64,000 nucleotides of DNA from Doris montereyensis (taxonomy: Eukaryota; Mollusca; Gastropoda; Nudibranchia; Dorididae). Under the pieces are notes generated by a model. It had not been told where the DNA came from and did not search any database. It worked only from the letters and a program-made list of their open reading frames with translations. The stretch spans positions 659,161 to 723,160 of the forward strand of contig JAXRKP010000033.1 of the NCBI GenBank assembly GCA_037039925.1, in the 5' to 3' direction. Numbering within the stretch: the first letter of the stretch is position 1; the number at the start of each line of letters is the position of its first letter. Positions 23,001 through 31,727 of the stretch are shown one piece after another. Made by a program: the position numbers and the translations under genes.

Positions 23001-25612
23001 GGTGTGCTGCTGGTATGTGCCAGGCCGTCTCTGCAGCAGGGGGTCCAGACACAGCAGGAATAGCATGTAGACAAACAGCAACGACACTACACAGATAATG
23101 AAAATCACCAACACCTGCCAATAACAAGAGAAAGCTTGATATATATGAAAAAGTGTGTTTTCGTATTCACGGTTGAATGGTTAACACTTTGCATGCCACC
23201 CGCTTTGAACCTAGTTCAAACCTAGTTCCCACCCAGTGCCACCAGTTTTTGCCTATATATCCCCTCATTAACAGCTGTTTTTGTAATAGTTCAAAATATC
23301 AGTAGTATGAGAAAAAAATTGGCAAAAATTACAGAAGCAATGGAAGTTCATAAAACTTTCAGAGGTTGTTGTAAGGTGGGTTAGCATTAATTTTACATGC
23401 TTTGACGGATGACGAGTCATAACCATGACGGCCATCTTAAATTTTGTTGCTATTTATAGAAAATTGGCATGTTACTGGAAGAAAAGGTAAATAACTTGTT
23501 ATAATTTATTATGTTAGAAATTTCAAAATTGTCTTAAAAGAAAGCAGACAGATTAGGGATAAAAATTCAACTTCATATTCAGTGACTGTTCCATTATTTC
23601 TCTGAAAACAACAAAAATATATTGATTGGATATACAGGCTTTTTTTCTTCCTTTCGCACTCTTTGAATGAGAGTCAATAAAACTTTTATTCCTATCTTTG
23701 TAGTTTATTGTTTTTAATGTCTTGTTTTTATTTTGAAAACACAGCTTGAAATGCACTATCTGTTACATTTTTCCACTTGAAATCATCAATGGTATCTATT
23801 CTTCTTTTTCCCTCATGTCCATTGCCACGCCCAGTAATACAGTCCCCTGCATTGTTTACATTTGGCATGCGACAAATCCATGTTCCGAATCCGAATGATC
23901 AGAGTCCGAGCCAGAGCTACTAGATCTAGAATCGGCCGTAAAGACAGTGAACAGTTAGTTGTAGTATCGCTTTCAACTATCCAAAGTGTAGGAAACTGAA
24001 GTGAAGCAGTTTAGGTGGCTAAAGCAACGTGTGTGCATATTTACATACACACTGACGCGCAACGCCTCTTATATCACACAGTGATGGGAGAGGCGTATAT
24101 CGGTGTTGGAAAAACGAGGTCAAATATCGTGTGTTACCACATTTGGCAATTAACCGCCAATATACGGATTTTTACTGCCATGTTCTCAGTCAGTGTTAGG
24201 TTAGTTTACGTCAAAATTTTGATTGTTTTTACCTAACCTCCCCTACAAAATAGTTTGTAAAATTTTTTGTAGACATCATATGGACATTTTCCTGCCATGA
24301 ACTTGTAGATAAATGATCATTCTACCCGAATATGCAAAGAACAGAAAATCAACCTTTTGGTCTAAAACTCACCAGTCCAGGTGCCGCCACCCCCTCCCCT
24401 CTTTAAAAGTCAAAACTGATAAACGAAAAGAAACGACAATTCCTATTGGATGGACTTTTCACTTCTTGTCATTTATCACTTGGAAAATATGAGTATTAAG
24501 TATGCAGACATATTTACTTGTTCTCAACACACTCACACATATATATTTACTTGATTTCATCACATGCATACTTTTTTACTTCATATTTTCCCATTGTGCT
24601 ATGTTTTAAAATTACCTTGATAGTTGTTGTATTACGGGTTTCTGTCCTGCAAAGGCAACGAGTGCAAGCAATGAGTGGAGAGACTGGATGAACCACATGT
24701 TCGCAGTCACTGGCAAAACAAAGGCAAGAGTCCCATGTTACAAGAAAGCTTTGTTGATCATGAATGCTTCATACAATAGAGACAGGATGCATTCATAGTA
24801 AAAAGTGGCGTTTAATTATCATTTTTTTTGCCAAGAATGACACCTTTGAACAAGTTCTAAAATATAGCAATTTTGCCTGCAATGACAGTACAAAATAATA
24901 TTGAATGATTTATCTTGTCTTTTGGTTTCTATAGTTACTTGGGCCTTTTGTCTTCTTTCACTTATTTACGTAATATATTGCTTACACAAAGGTGTACTTG
25001 CTTTTAATTTCAGATTAACATGAGGTAAACAAGTAAAGCCACAAACACTGTCCCTAATCTCAGCAGTACATACTAGGCTTATCGGGCATAACAAAAAGAA
25101 CCCACAATGAAGACGCCTTGCATTAACCTACCATTGTTCACTGCGAGTGGTGTTGACAAAAACAGCCCGAGTTTCCTTTCCCTGGGCGTCCCATTGCTTG
25201 TCACACACACACTTACAACGTGTGTCCTCGAAACTGGCAGCCTGGAACACACAAAAACTTCACGTGAATCATTCCTTAAACCTGAACCCCCCACACTTTG
25301 TTTGCCTGTCTGCCCGTATGCCTCCCACTCCCTCACTGTCTCTCCCTGTTTCCCTCTTTCTCTGTCTCTCGGAGAATCTAAATCAAACTGTCATGTTTTT
25401 TACTAGATCTAGATCTAGATCTAGATGAGTAGATCTAGATCTAAATCTAGATCTAGATCTAGGACGATATAAGTATATAAAAAATATATCTTATAGAGTG
25501 TTAGTCCTTCATGACGACAATTCTTTAAACTTACTTCACATCCTGAGGGAACAAGGAGGGCTAAGGTCGTGACAACGAAAGCCAGTATTACAATTGTACG
25601 TTGGGTTGCCAT
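9145..25612 (-). CDS. TMEM9: TMEM9 family transmembrane protein (whole gene, 5 coding exons)
   Basis: Joined exons 25612-25535, 25241-25132, 24709-24616, 23114-22992 and 9321-9145 give 193 residues, against about 183 in human TMEM9. Every junction is GT-AG and in phase. Order: signal peptide (residues 1-25); Cys-rich lumenal region with RCKCVC (34-39), CDC (63-65) and CTRCLC (78-83); Asn-glycosylation sites at N56 and N89; one membrane helix (about 95-117) ending LCLDPLLQRR; and a cytosolic tail ending in the family signature QRK-x-x-YDRH-x-ML. TMEM9 proteins are glycosylated endolysosomal membrane proteins linked to V-ATPase assembly and Wnt signalling; that role is family knowledge, not visible here. 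Intron 4 is 13,670 bp and packed with repeats, the other introns are 0.3-1.5 kb. The call is secure; TMEM9 versus TMEM9B cannot be decided. Confidence 0.95.
9474..9826. repeat. Tandem repeat, ~75-80 bp unit, 4.5 copies
   Basis: The unit includes aatacaagtatcaattatca, aggtttgtcctgggtttgaa, ctccaaacacccagtgctca and tggcactcagcaataaa. It lies inside TMEM9 intron 4, about 150 bp from the exon 5 acceptor. Confidence 0.93.
9827..10447. other. TMEM9 intron 4, no internal feature
   Basis: Contains a short CTT run at 10119-10136 and otherwise nothing recognisable. Confidence 0.4.
10448..11140. repeat. (AGT)n-rich trinucleotide tract, ~700 bp
   Basis: Long pure agt stretches, at about 10498-10552, 10879-10940 and 10989-11030, alternate with diverged agc, aac, aat and ggt triplets. 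Phase is kept over most of the tract, so several frames stay open and translate as poly-Leu, poly-Thr, poly-Tyr or poly-Val. They are not genes. Confidence 0.95.
11141..11785. other. TMEM9 intron 4, mostly unique
   Basis: Contains an (AAAAC)n patch at about 11507-11545. No exon signal seen. Confidence 0.45.
11786..12446 (+). pseudogene. Decayed Tc1/mariner-type transposase fragment with terminal sequence
   Basis: At about 11911-11949 the frame reads RPKCLDLNPCDFF, resembling the SPDLNPCDFF motif around the second catalytic Asp of IS630/Tc1/mariner transposases. After a stop and a frame change, PLNKEQLKYNIIRKYEEL follows, like the downstream PRTLEELK region. The tail at about 12425-12446 ends ttaggcaccctgta. 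A similar ggtgacaccctgta ends another block at 16045, so both may be element termini. The copy is incapable of coding. The superfamily call is moderate and the subfamily unknown. Confidence 0.5.
12447..12817. other. TMEM9 intron 4, no gene seen
   Basis: Moderately complex sequence with words such as acacacgt and cacaggtgtgtg. No exon or repeat family recognised. Confidence 0.4.
12818..13070 (-). mobile_element. RTE-like LINE family 1, 3'-end fragment
   Basis: The reverse complement matches the 3' end of the copy at 27447: a tail of cttttctttcttcatcag, then the block with tatgggttta-gat, and the sequence encoding a basic GKRPKGRPRRKWEED-like stretch. It is 5'-truncated and diverged. Confidence 0.75.
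13239..15665 (+). mobile_element. RTE-like LINE family 1, long decayed copy (plus strand)
   Basis: It begins with a leader shared with 48717 (agtgggcaggtgcttgcac, then ctgctgccttgca-gcaggtct, ctaagggagt-aaccc), here with the ctgctgcc block duplicated. After tgatttttggaacatggaat comes the endonuclease start, then endonuclease and linker remnants, a ruined reverse transcriptase region near 14560-14700, and the C-terminal block ending about 15665. Many stops and frameshifts make it non-coding. It is interrupted by a second LINE fragment at 14905-15241. The 3' microsatellite tail seen in other copies is missing. Confidence 0.8.
14905..15241 (-). mobile_element. Nested 5'-truncated LINE family 1 fragment with target-site duplication
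   Basis: Antisense to the host LINE. Its tail (cttt)n is at 14905-14921 and its truncated 5' end at 15241. It is flanked by tcaacaaaaac (14894-14904) and tcaacaaaaaa (15242-15252), a 10/11 direct repeat. Removing the insert and one repeat restores the host order aagaattgtcaaca to caaaatgg seen in the copy at 34577. This is a clear nested insertion. Confidence 0.9.
15666..16060. other. TMEM9 intron 4; possible transposon end at 16045
   Basis: No coding signal. The block ends ttttttggtgacaccctgta, similar to the end of the mariner-like remnant at 12446. It may be another non-autonomous copy. Confidence 0.35.
16061..16290 (+). repeat. Dispersed repeat pair C, copy 1
   Basis: Shares with 16899-17130, in the same orientation, actggcctt-ctggc-aaatg, a ctctctgagtc-type block, tacagttaaccctca-ata and ttggcag-tatgca. 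Divergence is high. Confidence 0.6.
16899..17130 (+). repeat. Dispersed repeat pair C, copy 2
   Basis: Second diverged copy of the block at 16061, here with an expanded TC run at about 16977-16999. Confidence 0.6.
17269..17405 (-). repeat. Dispersed repeat family A, copy 4
   Basis: Begins gtttgtttcattgaaattta and continues gcggtgatctcagggtgaat and ggaaagaagtaggaccta; ends near cggcacctgccaacc. Confidence 0.85.
17500..17641 (-). repeat. tRNA-derived SINE family B, copy 1
   Basis: On the minus strand: gttggtagtccaatggttag (A-box-like), then gatctcagacttgggaccgt, then a decayed B box and tgtccaggaggtgg. It shares the gacttgggaccgt and tccaggaggtg blocks with copies at 38335 and 47566. Confidence 0.65.
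17642..17970. other. TMEM9 intron 4, nothing recognised
   Basis: Unique-looking AT-rich sequence without exon signals. Confidence 0.4.
17971..19016. repeat. Minisatellite array, 44 bp unit, ~24 copies
   Basis: Very regular unit: ttaacaccatcatggctaga, then gcaagacccatagaccagg, then aatac. Variants alternate gcaagacc/gtaagact and cata/catg with blocks of identical neighbours, for example gtaagactcatgg at 18600-18760. This suggests recent local duplication. It lies in TMEM9 intron 4. Confidence 0.97.
19120..19425. repeat. 13 bp / 26 bp tandem repeat
   Basis: Alternating 13-mers acttatgattgcc and acttgtaattgct form a 26-bp higher-order unit, with about 20 monomers. It starts about 100 bp after the 44-bp array. 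Confidence 0.93.
19426..20999. other. TMEM9 intron 4, AT-rich, no gene seen
   Basis: About 1.6 kb of A-rich sequence with several caacaacaac and aaacaaa patches. No exon or known element recognised. Confidence 0.4.
21000..21630. repeat. Minisatellite array, ~36 bp unit, first part
   Basis: About 17 imperfect copies of cagttattcatttagctcc followed by ttacataatttgttaca. The array stops at about 21630 and resumes at 22243. Confidence 0.9.
21631..22242. other. ~610 bp segment interrupting the 36-bp array
   Basis: Non-repetitive, somewhat GC-richer sequence between two parts of the same minisatellite. No transposase, tRNA box or terminal inverted repeat identified. It may be an inserted element of unknown type or the original sequence between two arrays. 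Confidence 0.5.
22243..22400. repeat. Minisatellite array, ~36 bp unit, second part
   Basis: About four copies of the unit seen at 21000-21630 (ttattcatttggctccttac, then aaaatttgttt), more diverged. Confidence 0.85.
22621..22752 (-). repeat. Dispersed repeat family A, copy 5
   Basis: Diverged copy: tttgttacattgaatttcac, then tgatctcagggtgaaaaaag, aggaaacagcaagatgaaa and agtagcacctaccgaac. It lies in TMEM9 intron 4 about 240 bp from exon 4. Confidence 0.75.
22992..23114 (-). CDS. TMEM9: TMEM9 exon 4 (membrane helix)
   Basis: Acceptor TGGCAG|GTG and donor GAGGAG|GTGAAT, both phase 0. It encodes a helix of about 22 hydrophobic residues ending LCLDPLLQRR, then HTNEE, which parallels HNEE in vertebrate TMEM9. 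Confidence 0.95.
23115..24615. other. TMEM9 intron 3 (1501 bp)
   Basis: No further exon detected. An imperfect duplication tttgaacctagttc / aaacctagttc lies at about 23203-23230. Confidence 0.6.
24616..24709 (-). CDS. TMEM9: TMEM9 exon 3 (lumenal region up to the membrane)
   Basis: Acceptor TTGCCAG|TGAC and donor AAG|GTAATT, phase 0. It encodes DCEHVVHPVSPLIACTRCLC and then RTETRNTTTIK. The TTTIK block directly before the membrane helix matches the vertebrate family members. Confidence 0.93.
25132..25241 (-). CDS. TMEM9: TMEM9 exon 2 (Cys-rich lumenal region)
   Basis: Acceptor TTCCAG|GCT and donor ATG|GTAGGT, ending in phase 2. It encodes AASFEDTRCKCVC followed by a stretch with the N-glycosylation sequon NTT. 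The split codon TG|T joins exon 3 to give the conserved C-D-C. Confidence 0.93.
25404..25462. repeat. Palindromic (TAGATC)n cluster in TMEM9 intron 1
   Basis: Two blocks of tagatctagatctagatc with a few changes, separated by gatgag. AGATCT and CTAG are self-complementary, so the tract can fold on itself. It lies about 75 bp from the exon 1 donor. Smaller clusters occur at 6659, 26041, 59020 and 60140. Confidence 0.9.
25535..25612 (-). CDS. TMEM9: TMEM9 exon 1 (start codon, signal peptide)
   Basis: ATG at 25612 in the context aaaATGGC. It encodes MATQRTIVILAFVVTTLALL and then VPSGCE, a typical cleavable signal peptide. The donor GAA|GTAAGT is phase 0. No other in-frame ATG lies close by. Confidence 0.93.
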
Positions 25613-27435
25613 TTTATTTTCTGCTATAATCTGCTATTCTGAGTTCAGAGACTATTCCCCTAGTCTGCGTCCGATTATGCATGAAGAATCGTAATTCGAT
25701 GCAAAACAGTATCGATATCATTTTCCTCTTATCTTTTCTGTTTGATCTTTTTATACATTCTCGATATTATTTTTGGACAACTAGCTTTGATAACTCAAAA
25801 GTCTAATTTTTACGTGAAAGTAAAAGAGCTCATCAAAATACAGTAAAAAAATCACAGTTGTTTTTTCCTAGTCAGGCAGAGGCTGCCAATCAGCTGCGCT
25901 CCTTTCGCTTTTGTTTTTTCCATCGCAGTTTGTAGAAAAAACTGTTTTTGCCGTAGCAATAAAGGAAGTATGTGGTTGTAAAACTTTAAACTGTTTCTTG
26001 AAAGTAAAAGCTTGCATTTATAGGCTCCCCCACCCTTTTACTAGATCTAGAGCTAGATCTTACGGTCTATAAAATAGGCTTCCTATAAAATAATACGGTC
26101 ATTGTGTCATGATCAAAAGAAACGCACACTCCACTCACACCTGCTTTTATAACCATTATTGCTTTTAAGATATTACATTTTTAATAAAGGAAATACATTA
26201 TTTAGATCTATATATTACTGAATAGTCTATTTATTTTTGCACAAACTGATATAATATTAACTACTCTACACTTAAATATTTAATCAATGATCGTACACTT
26301 TACAGCAGGTTTCATATAATGGGCTACCCAAGTCTGCTTCAGACTCTAGTTTAAAAAATTAATATCTGTTATCAAAATCAGTTTTGAAAATCAATTTTTG
26401 CAAGAGTGTGTTCAACATGTGACTGGGAATCAGTGATAACCATGTCACCTGCTAATTCCTACCCGTTTTATGTTATTATAATTTTATATCATTGAAAACG
26501 GCGCAACAATGCCACTTTCTGGACCTTGGTGATTTCCCAGTTTTTTACACCCCTACAAGAAACGTGTCTGGAGACCAAAGAAACACACGTAGCCAAGTCG
26601 TCTGAACATCAGTCGATAGCCGAGTGTTAAGACTATCTTTTAAAGTTTATTTAAAAATTTTTATCTTTGTAGTATGATTTTTATGGCAATTTCATCATGT
26701 ATAGTATGCAAATAATAACCGGTGTGTGAGACTAGGTTTTAATATTTTCAAAAATATTCTTTAAAACTTGTCACATTATCCGAGCTGTATAAAATTGCTT
26801 GTGTTAGAGACCCAAGACAGCAGACAGTTTATTTGAACATGAGCCGTTCCAAGACCAATGATGACAACAGACGTATGACATATCGGACTGGGATCAACCC
26901 TTGAATGGGAAGTGACTGATTTTCATTTGGTTATATATTAACCATAATCATTCATGTGACATTCTTCATTTGCATAATGCTGCTAGATGCTGTATGATAA
27001 TGGATTTTACTACCTTCATAACAGTAATTAGGTATCTCTTTAAAGATCTTGTTGTAGAATGTGGGCATCCATGGAAATGAAAGTGCCAATAAATAAGCCA
27101 AAGGGGCATGTTCCAAAATTGTCAGCCCTAATGCTCTACTTCATTCCGTAGTTTTAAAGGTTTTAACTAATAACTATATCAACACAATTTAGCAGGAGGA
27201 GTGGGACTGTGAAGTTAATAACAATAACAGGCTTTATGAAGTGATTCGAAGAATGACAGAAAATATAACAGTAAGAAATAGCAAAAAAGAGAGAATATTA
27301 GTCGCTTGGGGCTCATGTACAGTTAGCTTTGATTTGGTAGACCTACAATTGAAAAAGTATTTTAAAAGAAACATGTACAATCTCTTTCAAGAGACTGATC
27401 TGGAAAAAAAATTGTCGAATGTTTAAAAAACTGTA
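25613..27435. other. Region upstream of TMEM9, no gene seen
   Basis: Presumably contains the TMEM9 promoter and 5' UTR, but no clear TATA or initiator can be assigned. An AGATCT-type cluster lies at 26040-26062. The rest is AT-rich. Confidence 0.45.
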
Positions 27436-27446
27436 TCACCAAATCT

Positions 27447-30251
27447 TTTTTCTTTCTTTATCAGCTCCCATTCTACCTTCCGGTGTATGGGTTTGGATGC
27501 CCAAAATGATCTTTCTCCAGGCTGCCCGGTCCTGATATTTTCTGTTTCCTTCCATGGAAGTTAGATTTCTTTGCTTTAATGCCACCTTTATATCTTCTTC
27601 CCACTTTCTTCGAGGTCTACCTTTTGGTCTTTTACCTTGAGTTTTAGCTCTGTATACTGATTTAGCTATTCTATTGTCACCCATTCTGTTTACATGCCCA
27701 AACCATCCCAGTTGATCTATTTCCACCTTAGTTTTTATGCCATCTGGTTTCATCTCTCACTGTTGTGTTTCCGGTTTTGTCTCCTTCAGCTTTCCCTACT
27801 ACTCTTCTAGATACTTCATTCCAGCCGCTTGCATTTTACCGTATATTCTCTACTGTCCAAGGCCCAGGTTTCACTGCCATAGAAGAGAGCAGGACAACAG
27901 TGTTGTATACTGCCATCCTGGTTTTTGTTGACAATTTTTGTTTACCCTTAAATGCCTTTCCTAGAGATGGCTATATATTGTCATTGCCCTTTGGATTCTC
28001 TGGCTGACTTCCTCTCACAGTTCTCCCTCTGAGTCAATCATAACTCATAGGTAGTTGTAGCTCTGAACCTGTTCCAAATTCTCCCTGCCAAACCCAAGAT
28101 TTTGTGTTTTAGTTTCCCTAGTCACTAGCATTGTCTTGGTTCTCTCTGCATTTACTTTCATTCCTTTTTTATTTAATGCAATATTCATCATGCTGATATT
28201 CGACTGAAGACCCTTTATGATCTTGCTAACAGAACTAAATCATCAGCAAATGAAAGCATTGCTACATTTACTGGTTTGAGCCTCCACATACCCCCACTCA
28301 CTTTCTTCCTTCTTGAGGATGCCCTTGCAACTGAATACATTAATGTGACAAACAAAAGAAGACTAAGGATACAACCCTGTCTTACTCCTATATCTACATC
28401 TAATTTTTCAGATTTGACTTCCAGCTACTCTAACTGCACATGATGGTTTATTGTAAAAACTTTTAATGGCTTCTATTAAATTTTGCTCTATATTGTGTTC
28501 TTTTAAGAAATGTCATAGTGTTTCCCTCTCACAGGGTCAATAAAACACGAGTGCAATCAATGTTTCTCTCATGGAATTTTTCTATTATTTGTCTAATTGT
28601 AAATATGTGGTCTTGTACACTTCTTCCTGGTCTAAATCCACTCTGGTTTTCTTCAATTTGATCTCCTACTCTTTTCCTTCTAAAGTGTCATTTTCAGAAT
28701 CCTGGCATGCACTTTTCCTGGTACACTAAGTAGTGATATCCCTTTAGAGTTTGAGCATTCCATAGTTGATCCTTTTTTCTATATTGGTACTGCTGTTTCC
28801 TTTTCCAGTCACCTGGCACCTGTTTGGACTTCCATGCTTGTTGACATATTGCATGTCGTAGTTTGTCTGCCTCTCTCCCTTGGTTTTTAATTATTTCTGG
28901 ATAAATTTGATCTGCTCCTGGGGCCTTTCCTAATTTCACTTTTCTTATAGCTGTTTGGAGTTCTTCCATTGAGATATCTACATCTTCAGCCGTCTCATCT
29001 GGATTACTTGTTACTCTTACTAATTAATCTGTACTCTTTGTTTCATATGTTTTGTAGGGATTATGTAATTGATGAAAATACTTTCTCCACGTTTTCATGA
29101 TTTGGCTGTCTTCTTTCATTATTTCTCCTTAGGCGTTCTTAATTTCTCATATTGGACATGCTTCAGTCTTTTTCATGCTGTTCATTGCTCCCCAGAACAG
29201 CTTTTGATTTCCTTGATAACTTTCTTGAAGTCTTTGTCCAAACTCTTCCCACTGTTCCTGTTTTGCTTTCCTCACTTCCTCTTTGTCGATGGTTCTTTTA
29301 CTCACATAATCTATCCTATCCTCTGGTCTCTTTGTTTGCAAGTATTTCTTCCAAGCATCCTTCTTTTGTTTGATCTTAGTCTTGACATTCTCATTCCACC
29401 ATGCTGTTCTTTTCCTATCTCCTTTAATTTGTTTTCTACCACAGACCTCTTCAGTACAACTTAGGAGTGTTTCTCTATACATTTGCCACTTCTCTTCTAT
29501 TGTGCTATCATTCAGATCCATCCGCCTTTCACTAATCAATCTTTTTATCCTAGATTGGTATATCTGTTTTACTATTGGTTTATTTAGTTCTTCTATTTTG
29601 AGTTTACTAACTATTATGTAGTCTGTGATTGACTTTTCACATCTGACTTCATTTACTCTTGTATAAAACAGTATATTTGTGGATATCTTTGAGGAAAAAA
29701 TGTGTTGGCTATTTTCGTGTTATTCTTTAGGCAAAAATCTATTAGTCTCTCTCCATTTGGAGAAGTTGTTGTTTCTCCTTCTTTACCCATTACTCCTCTT
29801 GACGTTTCTACATTGTTGCCTACTCTAGCGTTTATATCGCCTAAAATCGTTAGTTCCTGTTTGAGTTTGAAATTCACTGCAGCTATTTGTAAATCTTTTT
29901 CTTCTTTGGGGGCATCTTCATTTTGTCCATGGGCTATTAATAATTTAATTTCTCTTCTTTTGGTTTAATATATACCTCTAATAGCTGTGGGCTTATAAAT
30001 TTCCAACTTTCTAGTAGCTTTTTTTACCTTTTATGCATTAGGAGACCTACTCCTGCTCTAGTTCTATCTTTGACATCTACTCCTGAGAAGATTAACGTAT
30101 GATTTGGTCATACGTTTTCTATTCCTTGTCCTTTTTCTTTGTTTCTGTAATGGCCAAAATGTGTACTTAAAATTGTTCTATTTCTTCAACTAATTCTAAC
30201 TCTTTTCCATTTATTTCCCTAATATTCCATGTTCCAAAAATCACAGTCCGA
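27447..30251 (-). mobile_element. RTE-like LINE family 1, 2.8-kb copy with target-site duplication
   Basis: In order on the minus strand: endonuclease start (FGTWNIR-like, about 30230), LGDINARVG and SPNGERLIDFCL (29870-29740), a linker with TAWWNENVK (about 29400), reverse transcriptase LGKAPGADQIYPEIIKNQG (about 28930) and SFADDLVLL (about 28245), then a C-terminal DQLGWFGHVNRMGDNRIAKS and GKRPKGRPRRKWEED (27720-27590). The tail is a (TTTC)n/(GAAA)n run at 27447. Flanks tcaccaaatct (27436-27446) and tcgccaaatct (30252-30262) match 10/11. Stops and frameshifts break all domains, so it is inactive. The RTE assignment rests on the single-ORF layout and microsatellite tail. Confidence 0.88.
28240..28262 (-). 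other. Reverse transcriptase catalytic motif FADD
   Basis: On the minus strand the sequence encodes SFADDLVLL. F/YADD is the metal-binding catalytic motif of reverse transcriptases. It is preserved here although the surrounding ORF is broken. Confidence 0.85.
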
Positions 30252-30262
30252 TCGCCAAATCT

Positions 30263-30831
30263 AGAATACTAATTATGAAGACGAAGTGACTATAATTTTA
30301 TATTTACGAATTATTTGTAAAAGTTAAAAACAAATTAAAGTACAGTTGCTTCTTCTTAGTGTCGTGGTGGATAGCGGAACGCTAAATGGCTGTAACTGGA
30401 TCAGAATGTTGTCTATAGGGATTATTCTGCTCTAATTTGGGGGAAGAGGGGAGGGATGGTTAACTACTGAGTTTACAATGTACGATTGGACAAGTTTATA
30501 GAAACAAAGAACGAGGTGACAGCCCACAAATAACGCATAACGCACACGGATACCATCGCACTATAGATAGCGGCACAGAAAGATAAGGGAACGGACGCTA
30601 AGAATGCACTCTTAATATTCTACCCAGACAAATGTGAGTAACAATTGTTAGTTACAAATCCTGAGATCACATCCATGGTGGACAGGGTTTACTTCAGAGA
30701 AACATATCCATAAAATCTATCACAACCCCCCCCCCCCAATGCAACTGTTTTAATATGAAGTCTGTCTACACACAGTGGTGATGTGACAGTAAAGAGTTTC
30801 AATTTTTCTTTCCAGAATTTGTGATTAATAA
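30263..30831. other. Intergenic; short family A fragment inside
   Basis: Unique sequence with a C-run at 30726-30737. At 30657-30706 the reverse complement gtttctctgaagtaaaccct, then gtccaccatgg-tgatctcagg, matches the start of dispersed family A. It is a 50-bp remnant in the opposite orientation to most copies. Confidence 0.55.
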
Positions 30832-31067
30832 ATGCTACCTGTCAATATGTCCAATGCACATGATGAGGCAATGAGGCGGTTGGCAAAATCAGGTGATCTG
30901 GCAACTGAAACATTCTACAGAGTTGCAGCGGGCATAGCTGTCCAATCAGCTTTAGAACCTCTAAAGCAGCAAGGATGGATCATAGACCTGGATCAGATCA
31001 TAATGACCCGTTCATCTGACCAAAAGGAGGAACCAGTGAACACCAGGCTCATTCAAACCCCAACGAA
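30832..31067 (+). CDS. Gene C exon 1 (candidate), unknown protein
   Basis: ATG at 30832 after two in-frame TAA codons. A splice acceptor ctttccag lies at 30803-30814, so a 5' UTR intron is likely. It encodes MLPVNMSNAHDEAMRRLAKS and a continuation with FYRVAAGIAVQSALEPLKQQ and GWIIDLDQIIMTR. Codons are strongly purine-first and pyrimidine-last, as real coding sequence tends to be. The donor CGAA|GTGAGC ends in phase 2. Without splicing the frame stops at 31071. Two acceptors in matching phase follow, at 31202 and 31616. No domain recognised; the alternating hydrophobic/charged pattern suggests a helical globular piece. Confidence 0.65.
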
Positions 31068-31201
31068 GTGAGCAGAATAGTGCATACGGAACAATTTTTC
31101 CATTCCCAACCCAAAACTGGCAAAAAGCCCTTGACATCATCACTCATGCATTCTGCTCCTTCTGATGCTGAACCAGATAACTCAGCCGGTCTTTCAAGCA
31201 G

Positions 31202-31343
31202 GTTCCTTGAAGCAGATGATCCGGACAGAGAGTCTGATGGCTCAGGTTATGCTAGCACTGGACTTGAAACTTCTGCATTCTATTCAGAAACAAAATCCCT
31301 TGCATCTCATTCCAGAAGAGACCATCAAGTCAGCCAAAGACAG
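31202..31343 (+). CDS. Gene C middle exon (alternative, candidate)
   Basis: Acceptor ctttcaagcag|G fits the phase-2 end of exon 1. The frame is rich in Ser, Asp and Glu: FLEADDPDRESDGSGYASTG, then LETSAFYSETKSLASHS. Codon pattern favours this frame. The donor CAG|GTAACC is weak and phase 0, which matches the exon at 36913 but not the one at 31616. An overlapping second frame from 31165 is also open and would instead join 31616, so the true frame is not settled. Confidence 0.45.
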
Positions 31344-31615
31344 GTAACCGCTGTTATCATAATTGTCATGTTTCAGTAATCTAGCATTCATGGCTATGTG
31401 AAGTAGGAGATGAACCCATCATTGCATTGATCACACTACCTGGTTACATTATTTAAAATCTTCCCATGAAAAAATAAACATGGTGGTGTATAGGTATAGC
31501 TATCTAGGTCCCTATATGGACAAAGTGATTGATATGTGAAAATTAAAAATACAAACACTTTTATCTCCGTCAAAATTGAAAGTTGCATCATAGCTTCTCA
31601 TAAATCTATTTATAG

Positions 31616-31727
31616 ACCACCTAGGACTAGGAGCAAGAAGCATGACTACAGTCCAACTTGTCCACAACGACTACCAATGATCACAGACCGAAGTGGTAGA
31701 CAGGTGGTTGTTCTGGACAGATTATGA
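31616..31727 (+). CDS. Gene C exon (candidate, ends with stop)
   Basis: Acceptor ctatttatag|A completes the phase-2 codon of exon 1. It encodes PPRTRSKKHDYSPTCPQRLP and then MITDRSGRQVVVLDRL, with TGA at 31725-31727. Joined directly to exon 1 it gives a 115-residue basic-tailed protein. An internal weak donor CAG|GTGGTT at about 31704 could instead lead to the phase-0 exon at 36913. Confidence 0.55.

Noticed and set aside
25107..25428. Two plus-strand frames near 25.1-25.4 kb
   Set aside because: Antisense to TMEM9 exon 2 and adjacent introns.
26839..26904. Short frame MSRSKTNDDNRRMTYRTGIN with coding-like codons
   Set aside because: Only 21 codons plus stop, no convincing donor in phase with gene C and no conserved motif; too weak to list as an exon.
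29069..29968. Plus-strand frames across 29.0-30.0 kb
   Set aside because: Antisense to the minus-strand LINE endonuclease and linker, which carry the recognisable motifs.
31165..31347. Overlapping frame starting MLNQITQPVFQAGS in the gene C middle region
   Set aside because: It could join the exon at 31616 by phase, but it is closed upstream by stops in the same frame and codon pattern favours the Ser/Asp/Glu-rich frame. Kept only as a caveat.
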